From an uncultured Ruminococcus sp. (GTDB lineage Bacteria; Bacillota; Clostridia; Oscillospirales; Acutalibacteraceae), in the NCBI GenBank assembly GCA_902786345.1, contig CADACB010000009.1:1-64000 (forward strand): a stretch of 64,000 nucleotides of DNA, read 5' to 3'. Each line of letters opens with the position of its first letter. Position 1 is the first letter of the stretch. Made by a program: the position numbers and the translations under genes. The notes below the pieces were generated by a model that was given only the letters and a program-made list of their open reading frames with translations, did not search any database and had not been told where the DNA came from. Of the stretch, positions 7,450-16,647 are shown in pieces.

Positions 7450-10065
7450 ATGCTTAAAAAAATAATTTGCGGCATTGTTTCAATAATGATCACATCGGGG
7501 ATAATAAGTGCCTCACATACGATTAATATTACAAACACAAATGCAGACGCAGCCGTTCCGTTTGCATATTCTATTGAACCGCAAAGCTGCTCAGATGAAT
7601 TTGCAGCATCGGAATTCTACCGGAAGCTTACCGCTGCCAAGTCTGAACATTCAAAAGACAGCCTTATGCAAAGGACACTTGCCATTGCAAAATCTCAGGA
7701 CGGATATAAAAACTATTCTCTTGACGGAATAAGCATTGAAAGAGCAAGGCAAGAAGGAAAACTCTGGACAGGAAGAATCCAGCGTGATAACAACGATGAA
7801 ACAGGCAACACGGAATATACAAGATGGATGCAGACGTATGTTGTCGGCAGCAATTCATCATCACAGTATTTCAGCCTTGACTGGTGTGCAATATTTGTAA
7901 GCTGGTGTATGTATCAGGCTGGATATTATTCGGAAGATAAGGATCGCTCTTATTACTATTCTTATTGTGCCGATCCCCGTGTAGAAAATCAATATAACTA
8001 TTGGATAGAGTCATTCAATTTTGATCAGAGCAGAGTGTGGTACACACCTATTGCACAAAGCAAGCTTAATGCATACAGTAAATGGAACAATTTCGTAAAT
8101 ACAAATATTGATCCCTATGATATTCCATATAAACCCGGTGGTCTTATATTCTTCTGCTGGGACGGTGACGGGAAATATTTTGATCACGTAGGTATTGTAG
8201 TTAACTTCAATGCCGGAACACACACACTTACCTATATCAGCGGCAACGATGACGGACAGGTAAGGATACGAAATTATGATTTTGAAGACACCAAATATAA
8301 AGAACAGCCCCGTATAAGAAATACCAACCGCATAATGGCATATGCTGAATACGGAGAAAAGGATAATACCGTACCAAAAACAATAACCGCCGAAAGCACA
8401 AGCTTTGACTGCGAAAGAAACAACAATAACGGTATTACCATTAAAACCAATTCAGAATCAAAAACAGTGTCAATAAGAAAAAACAACACGATCATTGCAG
8501 ACTATAAAAACAGAAATATAACAATAGGCAACGGTATTATCGGAATCGGTGACAAAATTATCAACAGCCTTGATGACGGGGAAAATATTCTTACGCTCTT
8601 TTTAGAGGATGGTCAGATAAACATTACAGTAAATATGACTGAACCTAAAAACAAAGTCATCAGTGCTTCGCCAAATTATATGGAGTGGGACAGATCTTCT
8701 CCGTCAGGTCTTGTTATACAGACAAACTCTGACTCTGATCTTATCGACATATTCAGGAATAACGATCGTCTGGCAACAATAAATACCAACGGTCTTGACA
8801 TACATAACGGTCTTATAGAAATATCGACTGACGTACTTAATGATATTCTTGTTGACGGCACAAATTATCTTCAGATACTTTTGCTTGACGGATCTGTATA
8901 TGTAACGATAGATGTCACTAATGTGAACAGAAAAATATTTGCCGACAACACAAGCTTCACCCGGGAAAAAGGCTCAGAATACGGTATTGAGATACATACA
9001 AGCTCCGGTTCAGATAACCTCAGTCTTATTATGAACGGCATTACCACAGCAAAATCAGACGACAGAAGTCTTTATATAAGAAACGGTACAGTAACAATAA
9101 GCCCGTCAGTTCTGAACAGCATACTCAATGACGGAGAAAACAACATAACTCTTGTGCTTGAAGATGGTCTTCTTGACATTTCTGTATACTCTACAATACC
9201 ACAAAGAGAAATAAACATTGAAAAAAGTTTGTATGAATGGGAAACCACATCAACATACGGTCTTAGAATAAGGACCGACTCAGACTCAGACTCCGTAACT
9301 CTTGACTGTAACAGCAAAAATATTTCCTCAACATATACAAACGGTATTGCAATTACAAGCGGTACAGTTTATATAAGTCCCGACATACTCAGAAATATAC
9401 TTGCCGAAGGTCAGAACAAAGCATCTCTGAGATTCAGTGACGGAAGTGCTGAAATTACAGTGAATTGTATCATACCTGCAAAAACATTGACATCAGATAA
9501 AACAAAATACCTCATAAGAAGCTCACTGGACAGAGATATAATTATCGAAACAAACTCAGATTCAGAAAATGTGACATTAACTTTAAACAGCAAAACCTTC
9601 AGCACTGCCTCTGATAAAAGAATCACTATTAGCAAAGGGAAAGTCACAATAAAAAAATCAATGGTAAAAGATATACTCAACAAAGGAGAAAACAAGGCAG
9701 TTCTTGAATTTGATGACGGTACTCTGAACCTGATTTTCAGATTCATAGACGATGCTTTAAGCCCGACATCTCAACATCAGAATACTAAGAACACTGACAC
9801 CTCTGAACCATCTGAACAAGCAAGTTCATCCGAAGCTTCGGAAAAATCCGCTGCTTCATCAAATAACGGCGATAACGAGCTGCCAATAAATATATCTGAT
9901 ACCTCAGATATATCCTCAGCTGAGTCTTCCGGCAACAGCAATCCGGCAAATATTCCTGATAACAGAACCTCAAACAACACCGTTATCATTCTTTTGATGA
10001 TCGCCTCGGCAGCGTTTGCAGCGGCAGCAGTTGTGTTCATTATTATAAGAAAAACAAAAAAATGA
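7450..10065 (+). CDS. Membrane-anchored CHAP-type peptidoglycan hydrolase with five X2-like modules
   Basis: The 871-residue protein probably cleaves peptide bonds in the cell wall. A signal peptide occupies about residues 1-35. The catalytic domain (about 70-305) has the CHAP/NlpC-type Cys in DWCAIFVSWC (Cys146), the His in DHVGIV (His246) and a polar third position in SGNDD (about 265-268). Five repeats of about 90 residues follow (roughly 310-775). Each ends in a pattern such as VTISPSVLNSIL then DGENNITLVLEDG, matching the X2 Ig-like module found in clostridial wall and cellulosome proteins. A Ser/Glu-rich spacer leads to a C-terminal membrane helix (about 840-865) ending RKTKK. There is no LPXTG motif. 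The start follows GGGAG by eight bases. A weak promoter (TTGATT/TAATAT, 7387-7415) may lie upstream. Confidence 0.85.
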   Translation: MLKKIICGIVSIMITSGIISASHTINITNTNADAAVPFAYSIEPQSCSDEFAASEFYRKLTAAKSEHSKDSLMQRTLAIAKSQDGYKNYSLDGISIERARQEGKLWTGRIQRDNNDETGNTEYTRWMQTYVVGSNSSSQYFSLDWCAIFVSWCMYQAGYYSEDKDRSYYYSYCADPRVENQYNYWIESFNFDQSRVWYTPIAQSKLNAYSKWNNFVNTNIDPYDIPYKPGGLIFFCWDGDGKYFDHVGIVVNFNAGTHTLTYISGNDDGQVRIRNYDFEDTKYKEQPRIRNTNRIMAYAEYGEKDNTVPKTITAESTSFDCERNNNNGITIKTNSESKTVSIRKNNTIIADYKNRNITIGNGIIGIGDKIINSLDDGENILTLFLEDGQINITVNMTEPKNKVISASPNYMEWDRSSPSGLVIQTNSDSDLIDIFRNNDRLATINTNGLDIHNGLIEISTDVLNDILVDGTNYLQILLLDGSVYVTIDVTNVNRKIFADNTSFTREKGSEYGIEIHTSSGSDNLSLIMNGITTAKSDDRSLYIRNGTVTISPSVLNSILNDGENNITLVLEDGLLDISVYSTIPQREINIEKSLYEWETTSTYGLRIRTDSDSDSVTLDCNSKNISSTYTNGIAITSGTVYISPDILRNILAEGQNKASLRFSDGSAEITVNCIIPAKTLTSDKTKYLIRSSLDRDIIIETNSDSENVTLTLNSKTFSTASDKRITISKGKVTIKKSMVKDILNKGENKAVLEFDDGTLNLIFRFIDDALSPTSQHQNTKNTDTSEPSEQASSSEASEKSAASSNNGDNELPINISDTSDISSAESSGNSNPANIPDNRTSNNTVIILLMIASAAFAAAAVVFIIIRKTKK

Positions 10066-10146
10066 TTTCAAATATCATCAAATCAGCTGTAAAATAATTT
10101 ATGTAAGTTTTTATCTGTATTTATCTGCCCGTTTACACATCATCCC

Positions 10147-10287
10147 TTCCGGAAGCATGATGTCAGGAGTGTGTGGAAGGAAAACCGCGATCGGCGTATG
10201 TTTGGTTAGGATAGACTAAGTGAGCGTTAGCGAACGCAATCGCGAACACGGGTGCGGCAGCTTGCCGCCTCGACAGTTGGCGGGCAA
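10147..10287 (+). repeat. GC-rich palindromic dispersed repeat, copy 1
   Basis: This non-coding block resembles the reverse complement of 30503-30675. Both share CCGCGATCGGCGT (10185-10197 here), a GAGCGT-AGCGAACG stretch and a GGGxGCGGCAGCTTGCCGCC block (to 10269). Internal palindromes (GCGTT/AACGC and GCGGCA/TGCCGC) would fold into hairpins. It is visibly richer in GC than its surroundings. The left and right ends carry TGCCCG and CGGGCA. It has no coding capacity, and lies between the CHAP gene and the pheST promoter; 10066-10146 shows nothing else. Confidence 0.7.
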
Positions 10288-10294
10288 ATAATAC

Positions 10295-10324
10295 TTGAAA
10301 ATTGGTATGCAGCTGTGCTATAAT
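10295..10324 (+). promoter_or_regulatory. Promoter of the pheST T-box operon
   Basis: TTGAAA (10295-10300) and TATAAT (10319-10324) are 18 bases apart and sit just before the T-box leader. The position puts the RNA start at about 10331, which fits the first bases of the leader. Confidence 0.7.
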
Positions 10325-10330
10325 ACTTTA

Positions 10331-10588
10331 TATAATGAAACACATTGACGAAGAGAGTAGTTGAAGATCGGAAAGCTTCAGAGAATGTCCGTCACAGGCT
10401 GAAAGCGGACAGCTTTTCACTTTGATGAAGTTCGCTTCTGAGTGGTGCTGCTGAACATTATAGAATTGAAGTAGGCAGCAACGGTTGGCGTCGTTATCCG
10501 CTGAGAGGTGTTTGCTTTCCCGCAAAAATAAGGGTGGTACCGCGGAATTCTGTATTTTCGTCCCTACGTTTTGACGTAGGGACTTTTT
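10331..10588 (+). ncRNA. T-box leader (phenylalanine-responsive), upstream of pheST
   Basis: The leader senses uncharged tRNA and lets transcription continue into pheST when charged tRNA-Phe is scarce. It has the conserved T-box core AGGGTGGTACCGCGG at 10531-10545, preceded by stem I elements (GAAGAGAGTAG near 10349) and followed by an intrinsic terminator. A Phe codon, TTC, lies in the expected specifier region at 10431-10433, with a second TTC at 10436-10438; which one is used needs folding. The amino acid assignment rests on the TTC triplet and the downstream genes. Confidence 0.93.
10560..10588 (+). terminator. T-box regulated terminator
   Basis: A perfect ten-pair stem, GTCCCTACGT (10560-10569) with ACGTAGGGAC (10574-10583), a four-base loop and five T residues form the default terminator. 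In this family the antiterminator pairs the T-box core with the left arm of this hairpin. Confidence 0.9.
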
Positions 10589-10664
10589 ATATCTATACAG
10601 CATCACAGCACACGCACTATCGCAAACACATTACATAATGTACATTATTTTTCAGGAGGTTACT

Positions 10665-11717
10665 ATGGACGACAAAATTCTAAAATTGAAAGAGGAAATC
10701 GAAAATAAGCTTTCAGATACAGTCGATCTCTCTGAGCTTGATAAGCTAAGAGTAAGCTATCTGGGCAAAAAAGGCAGCATTACCGCCCTTCTTAAGGGAA
10801 TGAAAGAGCTTGCTGCCGAACAAAAAAAAGCATTCGGCGCTGATGTAAACAAGCTTAAAGAATTTGCTGCCGCTAAAATCGAAGAAAAAAATAACGAGCT
10901 TAAGAAAAAACAGGTAGAACTAGAGATAAAGGCTATGCCAAAATTTGATATATCATCTCCGGCAAAGTGTGCCTGCGGCTCTTATCATCCGATAACACTG
11001 GTTCAAAGACAGTGTGAAACTATTTTTAAGTCAATGGGCTTTACTGTTGAAGATTACTCTGAGGTCGTTACTGACTATGAATGCTTTGAATCACTCAATA
11101 TTCCAAAGCATCACCCCGCAAGAGATATGCAGGATACATATTATCTTGAAAACGGTCAGCTGCTTAAATCTCAGACTTCGGCAGCTCAGAATGCAATTCT
11201 CAGAAAATACGGTCCTGAGCTTATAAAAAACGGTACTCCGATTAGAGCCATTTTCCCCGGAAGATGCTTCCGCAACGAAGCTACAGACGCTTGCCACGAA
11301 AACACCTTCTTCCAGATGGAGGGTGTTATGGTAGATAAGAACATCTCTATTTCTAACCTTATATACTTTATGAAAACAATGCTTTCTGAGGTATTCAGAA
11401 AGGATATAAATGTAAGACTTCGTCCGGGTTTCTTCCCCTTTGTGGAGCCGGGTTTTGAGCTTGATATAAGCTGTCTTATCTGCGGCGGCGAGGGTTGTCC
11501 GTCATGTAAACACAGCGGATGGCTGGAGCTTTGCCCATGCGGTATGATCCACCCGAACGTACTGCGTGAGGGCGGAATAGACCCGGACGAATATACAGGC
11601 TTTGCGTTCGGACTCGGACTGACAAGACTTGCAATGATGAAATATGAAATCAAGGATATAAGAGATCTTAACAGTGGCAGCCTTAAAGCATTGTCGCAGT
11701 TCACGGATGACGAATAA
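10665..11717 (+). CDS. pheS: Phenylalanyl-tRNA synthetase alpha subunit
   Basis: PheS is the catalytic subunit of the alpha2-beta2 enzyme that charges tRNA-Phe. The start chosen is the ATG at 10665, seven bases behind AGGAGG; an upstream in-frame ATG at 10638 would add nine residues but has no ribosome site. The resulting 350 residues match the family. An N-terminal coiled coil (about 1-85) is followed by the class II aminoacylation core with motif 2 (GRCFRNEATDACHENTFF, around 203-220) and motif 3 (GFAFGLGLTRLAM, near 325). A Cys-rich CxxCGGxGCxxC segment near 275-290 is usual in bacterial PheS. pheT follows after 14 bases. Confidence 0.96.
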   Translation: MDDKILKLKEEIENKLSDTVDLSELDKLRVSYLGKKGSITALLKGMKELAAEQKKAFGADVNKLKEFAAAKIEEKNNELKKKQVELEIKAMPKFDISSPAKCACGSYHPITLVQRQCETIFKSMGFTVEDYSEVVTDYECFESLNIPKHHPARDMQDTYYLENGQLLKSQTSAAQNAILRKYGPELIKNGTPIRAIFPGRCFRNEATDACHENTFFQMEGVMVDKNISISNLIYFMKTMLSEVFRKDINVRLRPGFFPFVEPGFELDISCLICGGEGCPSCKHSGWLELCPCGMIHPNVLREGGIDPDEYTGFAFGLGLTRLAMMKYEIKDIRDLNSGSLKALSQFTDDE

Positions 11718-11731
11718 GGGAGGAAAAAACT

Positions 11732-14110
11732 ATGTTTTTATCAATGAATTGGATCGAGGACTTTGTTGATCTGAGCGGTATTGACAAGGTTGAGCTTATA
11801 CACAGATTTTCTCTCTCTACTGCAGAGGTTGAAAATGAAATATTCTTTAAAGGCAAGGATATTTCCGGAATAGTTGTTGCCGAGATCAAGTCGGTAGAGG
11901 AACATCCAAAATCAAAGAAGCTGCACCTTCTTAAGGTAGACACCGGCAGCGGTGAGCTTACTGATGTTGTTTGCGGTGCACCAAATGTCAGGGTAGGTAT
12001 GAAAACTGCATTCGCACAGCTTGGTGCAAAAATAGGCGAAATCACTATTGCGCCAAGAGAGCTTGCAGGCTATACCTCATATGGTATGTGCTGCGGTGAA
12101 AGCGAAATAGGCATAAGTGATGATAATTCAGGCATTATGGAGATAACCGATGATGTACCTCTCGGAACTGATATAAAATCTATATATGATGTTGAAGATA
12201 TTATATTCGAGGTTGATAACAAATCACTTACAAACCGTCCCGATCTGTGGGGACATTATGGTATTGCAAGAGAATTCGCTGCCCTTGCAGGCAGAGAGCT
12301 TAAACCATTGGAGTGCACAGAGTTGTCTGTTTACGATAACCTACCCGATGTAGATATGAAGATTGAAGACAAGCTTTGCAAAAGATACAGCACCATAAAA
12401 GTTGAGAATATAAGCAGAAATATAAGCCCCGTAAACATCCGAATCAGACTTTATTACTGCGGTATGAGAGCAATAAATTTCCTTGCTGACCTGACTAACT
12501 ATCTTATGCTTGAAATGGGACAGCCGATGCACGCTTTCGATTCAAGAAAAGTTGAAAAAATCAGAATCAAACGCTTTGACGCCCCCTTTACCTTTAAAAC
12601 ACTTGACGGTGTTGACAGAAATATTGATGAGAATACACTGATGATATGTAACGGTAATACTCCGGTTGCAATTGCCGGAATTATGGGTGGTCTTGATTCG
12701 GAAATCGTAGAAGATACAACAACACTTACTCTTGAATCCGCTAACTTTGACGCAGTTTCTATAAGAAAATCAACAGTTCGTCTTTCTCACAGAACCGATG
12801 CATCTATGAGATACGAAAAAAGTCTTGATCCTGAAATGACAATACCTGCCATAGGACGTTTTCTCTTTCTTCTGCAAAAATACGACAGCGGCGTAAAGGT
12901 TGTTTCTCGTCTTACAGATGAATATGCGGAAAAATTCCCGCCTGTAACACTCAACTTTGATCAGGACTTTGTTGATCGTTATACAGGAATCAAAATTGAT
13001 TGTGACACTATTGTCAACACACTTGAAGGTCTTGGATTTAAGGTTGCACTCGATAACGGAAACTATACGGTTGACGTTCCCTCGTGGAGAATCACAAAGG
13101 ACGTTACTATGAATGCTGATATAATTGAGGAGATAACAAGAATTTACGGATATGATAATTTTGAAGTAAATACTACCCTCTCTCCCCTTTATCCCGTAAG
13201 AATGACCGCAGTTAAAACCAATGAAGAGAAAATCAAGGATATTCTTGTAAAGAAATTCAATCTTCACGAACTGCATTCATACGTATGGGCATACAATGAC
13301 GAGCTGAAAGAGCTTGGAATTGAGACCGAAAACAATATAAAGCTTGCTAACGCAACAAACCCGAATATAGAAACTCTCAGAAATTCCATCATCCCAACAC
13401 AGCTCTGCCAGGTAAAGAGCAATTTATCATATGCTCCGGAGTTCGGTATTTTTGAGATTGGCAGAGTGGTAAACGGTGTGGATGAAAATAATCTCTGCAT
13501 TGAAAACAAAAAACTTGCAATCACTCTTTTCAGCAAGACAACAAATATTAAGGAGCTGTATTTCAGACTTCGTGATATTCTCTCATTCCTCTCACTTGAT
13601 CTCAAGCACACAGAGCTTACCTTTAGTACAGCTGAACCCACACACAGCTATGAGCATCCCGTTAACCTTAACAAGATCATACTTGGCAGCAAAGAAATCG
13701 GCATAATGGGTATTGTTCATCCTGTTGTCAATAAAAACATTGATAAAAAAGGCAATGTTGTATTTGCCGAACTTGATGTTGATATGTTTGCCGAAAGTGC
13801 AGATAAGGGAATTACATATAATGAGCCATCAAAATATCCTTCAATGGAATACGATCTGAGTCTTGATATTCCGGCTGAAATTTTCTATTCTGACCTTAAG
13901 AAGTGCTGGGATGATGAAGGAAAGGATATTCTCAGAAATGTGAGTGTCATTGATACATATGATACCGAAACCATCCACAGAATTACGATCAGATTTGAAT
14001 TTTCATCAAACGAAAGAACTCTTTCTTCGGCTGAGGTTCAGGAAATCATTGATAATATCACTGCAAATCTCAGCAAGATCAATGTTACAATACCTAATTA
14101 TTCTTCATAA
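11732..14110 (+). CDS. pheT: Phenylalanyl-tRNA synthetase beta subunit
   Basis: PheT pairs with PheS, binds the tRNA and edits mischarged tyrosine. The 792-residue length is normal. Visible parts in order are an EMAP/tRNA-binding OB fold (about 40-150, with ASVVGA-like PNVRVG strands), the B3/4 editing region (about 210-375), B5 (about 400-475, ending DIIEEITRIYGYDN), a catalytic-like core and a C-terminal anticodon-binding FDX-ACB domain (about 700-792). The start follows GGGAGG. It is cotranscribed with pheS under T-box control. Confidence 0.96.
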   Translation: MFLSMNWIEDFVDLSGIDKVELIHRFSLSTAEVENEIFFKGKDISGIVVAEIKSVEEHPKSKKLHLLKVDTGSGELTDVVCGAPNVRVGMKTAFAQLGAKIGEITIAPRELAGYTSYGMCCGESEIGISDDNSGIMEITDDVPLGTDIKSIYDVEDIIFEVDNKSLTNRPDLWGHYGIAREFAALAGRELKPLECTELSVYDNLPDVDMKIEDKLCKRYSTIKVENISRNISPVNIRIRLYYCGMRAINFLADLTNYLMLEMGQPMHAFDSRKVEKIRIKRFDAPFTFKTLDGVDRNIDENTLMICNGNTPVAIAGIMGGLDSEIVEDTTTLTLESANFDAVSIRKSTVRLSHRTDASMRYEKSLDPEMTIPAIGRFLFLLQKYDSGVKVVSRLTDEYAEKFPPVTLNFDQDFVDRYTGIKIDCDTIVNTLEGLGFKVALDNGNYTVDVPSWRITKDVTMNADIIEEITRIYGYDNFEVNTTLSPLYPVRMTAVKTNEEKIKDILVKKFNLHELHSYVWAYNDELKELGIETENNIKLANATNPNIETLRNSIIPTQLCQVKSNLSYAPEFGIFEIGRVVNGVDENNLCIENKKLAITLFSKTTNIKELYFRLRDILSFLSLDLKHTELTFSTAEPTHSYEHPVNLNKIILGSKEIGIMGIVHPVVNKNIDKKGNVVFAELDVDMFAESADKGITYNEPSKYPSMEYDLSLDIPAEIFYSDLKKCWDDEGKDILRNVSVIDTYDTETIHRITIRFEFSSNERTLSSAEVQEIIDNITANLSKINVTIPNYSS

Positions 14111-14259
14111 AATATCTGTATGATTCGGATATGCAGCTGATTCATGCGGATCTGATGTACCATTTTCGGGACAAAATAAGTTTTATTATTAAATTTAATA
14201 AAATTCTATTGTAATTCGATTCAGCTTGTGTTAAAATAACTAAGACGGAGGTGGTATAA

Positions 14260-14505
14260 GTGCACGATAAAACAATGATATTTTCTATTTCAGACAATCG
14301 TGATGAGAGTATAAGATCTATTCTCACAACAGTATATAACGCACTTGAGGAAAAAGGATACAATCCGATTAATCAGATAGTAGGTTATATTTTGTCTGAG
14401 GATCCAACATATATCACCACTCATAATAACGCGAGATCCCTGATCCGCAAAATCGACAGAGACGATCTTCTTGAGGTACTGTTGAAAAACTACCTTAAGT
14501 CGTGA
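14260..14505 (+). CDS. ireB: IreB-family regulatory phosphoprotein (UPF0297)
   Basis: The 81-residue protein belongs to the IreB/YrzL family, small cytoplasmic targets of the PASTA kinase IreK in enterococci. The sequence shows the family core DKTMIFS near the N-terminus, [20 protein letters not shown] at about 34-53 and the ending [13 protein letters not shown]. It starts with GTG seven bases after GGAGGTG. In many Firmicutes this gene heads an ireB-yqgF-DUF1292 cluster; here an unrelated small gene follows instead. Confidence 0.9.
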   Translation: MHDKTMIFSISDNRDESIRSILTTVYNALEEKGYNPINQIVGYILSEDPTYITTHNNARSLIRKIDRDDLLEVLLKNYLKS

Positions 14506-14533
14506 TCTTATAAATCAGAAACGGAGGGTGAGT

Positions 14534-14845
14534 ATGTCTGAAAAAAAAAGCAGCTTCTTCTGTTATAAAGGCAAGCCGCTTGTTCGCTGCGGCGATACAC
14601 TTTATTACGGTGATATGAAAGACAAATACGTTATAAAATTAGAGATTAAATCAAAACAAAAGTCTGGAGATATGGAACTTGCTGATAAGGTTTCAGTAAA
14701 ATTGATGAATACCGATCCGGATATAAGTCCCAGAAAGGCTATTGTTAAAACAAGCGAGAAGCCTAGTCTTTATCTCGCAATTGACATTGGAAACGTATGG
14801 CTTCAAAAAGCTCTTAAGGAAGCCAAAAAAGAACAAGGTGCATAA
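14534..14845 (+). CDS. Small hypothetical protein downstream of ireB
   Basis: The protein is 103 residues, lacks membrane segments and is rich in Lys. I do not recognise the family. Features are an N-terminal SSFFCYKGKPLVRCGDTLYYGD stretch with two Cys and a C-terminal LYLAIDIGNVWLQKAL helix. The ATG at 14534 is five bases after GGAGGG; an in-frame GTG at 14528 overlaps that site and is a poorer start. It sits 28 bases after ireB and before a terminator, so ireB and this gene form a short unit, possibly read from pheST. Confidence 0.7.
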   Translation: MSEKKSSFFCYKGKPLVRCGDTLYYGDMKDKYVIKLEIKSKQKSGDMELADKVSVKLMNTDPDISPRKAIVKTSEKPSLYLAIDIGNVWLQKALKEAKKEQGA

Positions 14846-14924
14846 AATCAATAATCAGTGAAAACATAAACAGACCGTTATATTAATGGATCAAGAGTAT
14901 TTCACATCTTCATTTTTCACCTCT

Positions 14925-14965
14925 GAACAGACACAGCCGCTGTAAAGCTGCTGTGTCTGTTCTTT
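14925..14965 (+). terminator. Terminator after the ireB unit
   Basis: A 13-pair stem, GAACAGACACAGC (14925-14937) with GCTGTGTCTGTTC (14950-14962), is followed by a short T-run. It separates the ireB unit from the ATPase operon. The weak T-run lowers certainty about efficiency. Confidence 0.7.
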
Positions 14966-15009
14966 ATGTAAAACAGATGTGAGAAACTACAGATTGACAG
15001 AATTGTCTC

Positions 15010-15038
15010 TTGTAAAATTGAAAAATGTGGAGTATAAT
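15010..15038 (+). promoter_or_regulatory. Promoter of the V/A-ATPase operon
   Basis: TTGTAA (15010-15015) and a perfect TATAAT (15033-15038) are 17 bases apart. A better -35 match, TTGACA at 14994, is 33 bases from the -10 and therefore cannot pair with it. Confidence 0.5.
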
Positions 15039-15044
15039 GAGGGG

Positions 15045-15264
15045 TGGAAATAAGGGTTGAAACAGTATGCTGAAATGCTGCTTCTTTACCCTGTAGATTG
15101 AAGTCCGGCAGATTATTTGAATCTTGTGATTCTTTGTTGGTTGCACTGATATGTCGTTTGAATCAAGGGCATATTTTACGGCATTCAAGGACAATTAAAA
15201 TAATACGGACAAATTGATTTGCCGCTTTTCTGTTTCCAGTTGATCAAAGGGAGGTGTCTCAGCT
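15045..15264 (+). other. Untranslated leader of the V/A-ATPase operon
   Basis: About 220 bases lie between the inferred RNA start and the GTG of the first ATPase gene. I found no riboswitch signature, intrinsic terminator or convincing open frame. It ends with the ribosome site AAAGGGAGGTG (15246-15256). Confidence 0.35.
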
Positions 15265-15576
15265 GTGGAGGATATGATCGCCAAAATTGTCGAAATGGAC
15301 AAAAAGGCTCGCGATATGACAGACGAGGCTCAGCAAAATAAACTTGATTATGAACAGCATATCATCAGAAAAAAAGAAAAAATCAAGAATGAATACCTCG
15401 AACGTGCCAAAAAACGTATTGCCATAAATCAACAGTCTGCTCAGAAAAAAGCCGACGAATACCTGATGGTGATAGAAAAACGCGACAGTGCTGTTATTAA
15501 AGAGCTTGACAGCACATATGAAAAAAACTGCGACAAATGGGTTGACAGTATTGTTGCCCGTGTTGCCGACGGATAA
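15265..15576 (+). CDS. ntpF: V/A-type ATPase subunit H-like peripheral stalk protein
   Basis: The 103-residue, Lys/Glu-rich protein is predicted to be one long helix. It fits the small stalk subunit (AhaH/NtpF/G) that pairs with subunit E to hold the catalytic head against rotation. The start is GTG, nine bases after AAAGGGAGGTG. It heads the operon, 18 bases before subunit C. Sequence alone is weakly diagnostic for such helices, so the call rests on length, charge and position. Confidence 0.8.
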   Translation: MEDMIAKIVEMDKKARDMTDEAQQNKLDYEQHIIRKKEKIKNEYLERAKKRIAINQQSAQKKADEYLMVIEKRDSAVIKELDSTYEKNCDKWVDSIVARVADG

Positions 15577-15594
15577 AGGAATGGTGAGCTTTTA

Positions 15595-16629
15595 ATGTCT
15601 TCAAAATCTTCTAATGCAGTACTCGCCAAGGCTCGTGCGATGTATGGAAGATGTCTGAAAGATAATGACTACCGTCAGCTTGCAGATTGCCGCACCGTAC
15701 CGGAAATTGCCGCATACCTCAAAACAAGAACCTCTTACGGAAGAGCTCTTACAGGTCTTGTGGACGGTGAAATTCACCGGGGTCAGCTTGAACCTATGCT
15801 GCGCCAGAATCTCTACCTTGATATTTATGCGCTGTCAAGATATACCTCGGATAAATCTGTGGCTTTTTCTGAATTTATCATTTCTAAGATGGAAATAGAG
15901 CAGATAATACGCTTCCTTATGCTGCTTAATATAAACAGACCTGAGGATTATGCATATTCAATGCCACTGTCTCTTGATAAATTTGCTGCCCTTAGCTTTG
16001 GTGAAATGGCAAAGGCAAGATCTTATGACGATCTTCTTGCTTCGCTTCGCAATACCAAGTATTTTTCCGTTCTCAGCGAGTTCAGTCCTCGTGAAAACGA
16101 AAGAATAAAAATTACTGAAATTGAGCTTGCACTTAATATAAAAAACTATGCCTCTGCAATTGAGGCTATGTCAGCATCCAAAAGTAAAACCGAACAAAAG
16201 GAACTGACAAATATCTTTAATGCAATGCTTGATTTTGAAAACCTCGCAAGAATACTGCGACTCAAAAAGTATTACGGCTTTGAGACTGACAAAATAAGGT
16301 CTATGCTCATTCCCTACGGCAAGCTTTCCAAAAAAACGCTTGATGAACTGTGCTCGGCTGATAACGTTAACGACGTTTATGATCTTGCACGTTCAACTTA
16401 TCTGGGAAAAATGCTGACAAAGCTGCAATACAGTAATCCCGGTCAGATAACCGATGCCCTTGTCAATGTTTACTGTAAGCATCATCTGCGTCTGTCGCCA
16501 AATCCGACAATCGTTATGATCTCATACGTTTATTTAAAAGAGATCGAGCTGCATAACATTGTAAACATAATAGAGGCAACACGCTACGGTATGTCTGCAG
16601 ATGAGAAGCTCAAGCTTCCCGTCAGATAA
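15595..16629 (+). CDS. ntpC: V/A-type ATPase subunit C
   Basis: Subunit C (344 residues, the usual size; called d in some systems) is the funnel-shaped socket joining the central stalk to the membrane c-ring. The largely helical sequence, the early ARAMYGR segment and the repeated Leu-rich helices match the family. GGAATGGTGAG precedes the ATG. It lies between subunits H and I in the operon. Confidence 0.9.
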   Translation: MSSKSSNAVLAKARAMYGRCLKDNDYRQLADCRTVPEIAAYLKTRTSYGRALTGLVDGEIHRGQLEPMLRQNLYLDIYALSRYTSDKSVAFSEFIISKMEIEQIIRFLMLLNINRPEDYAYSMPLSLDKFAALSFGEMAKARSYDDLLASLRNTKYFSVLSEFSPRENERIKITEIELALNIKNYASAIEAMSASKSKTEQKELTNIFNAMLDFENLARILRLKKYYGFETDKIRSMLIPYGKLSKKTLDELCSADNVNDVYDLARSTYLGKMLTKLQYSNPGQITDALVNVYCKHHLRLSPNPTIVMISYVYLKEIELHNIVNIIEATRYGMSADEKLKLPVR

Positions 16630-16647
16630 TATTAAGGAGGTGATTTT

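Noticed and set aside
11186-11704. Long minus-strand frames opposite pheS and pheT, for example 172 codons here
   Set aside because: They mirror the codon structure of the known genes on the other strand.
14994-14999. Consensus TTGACA as the -35 of the ATPase promoter
   Set aside because: It is 33 bases from the -10; TTGTAA at 15010 gives correct spacing.
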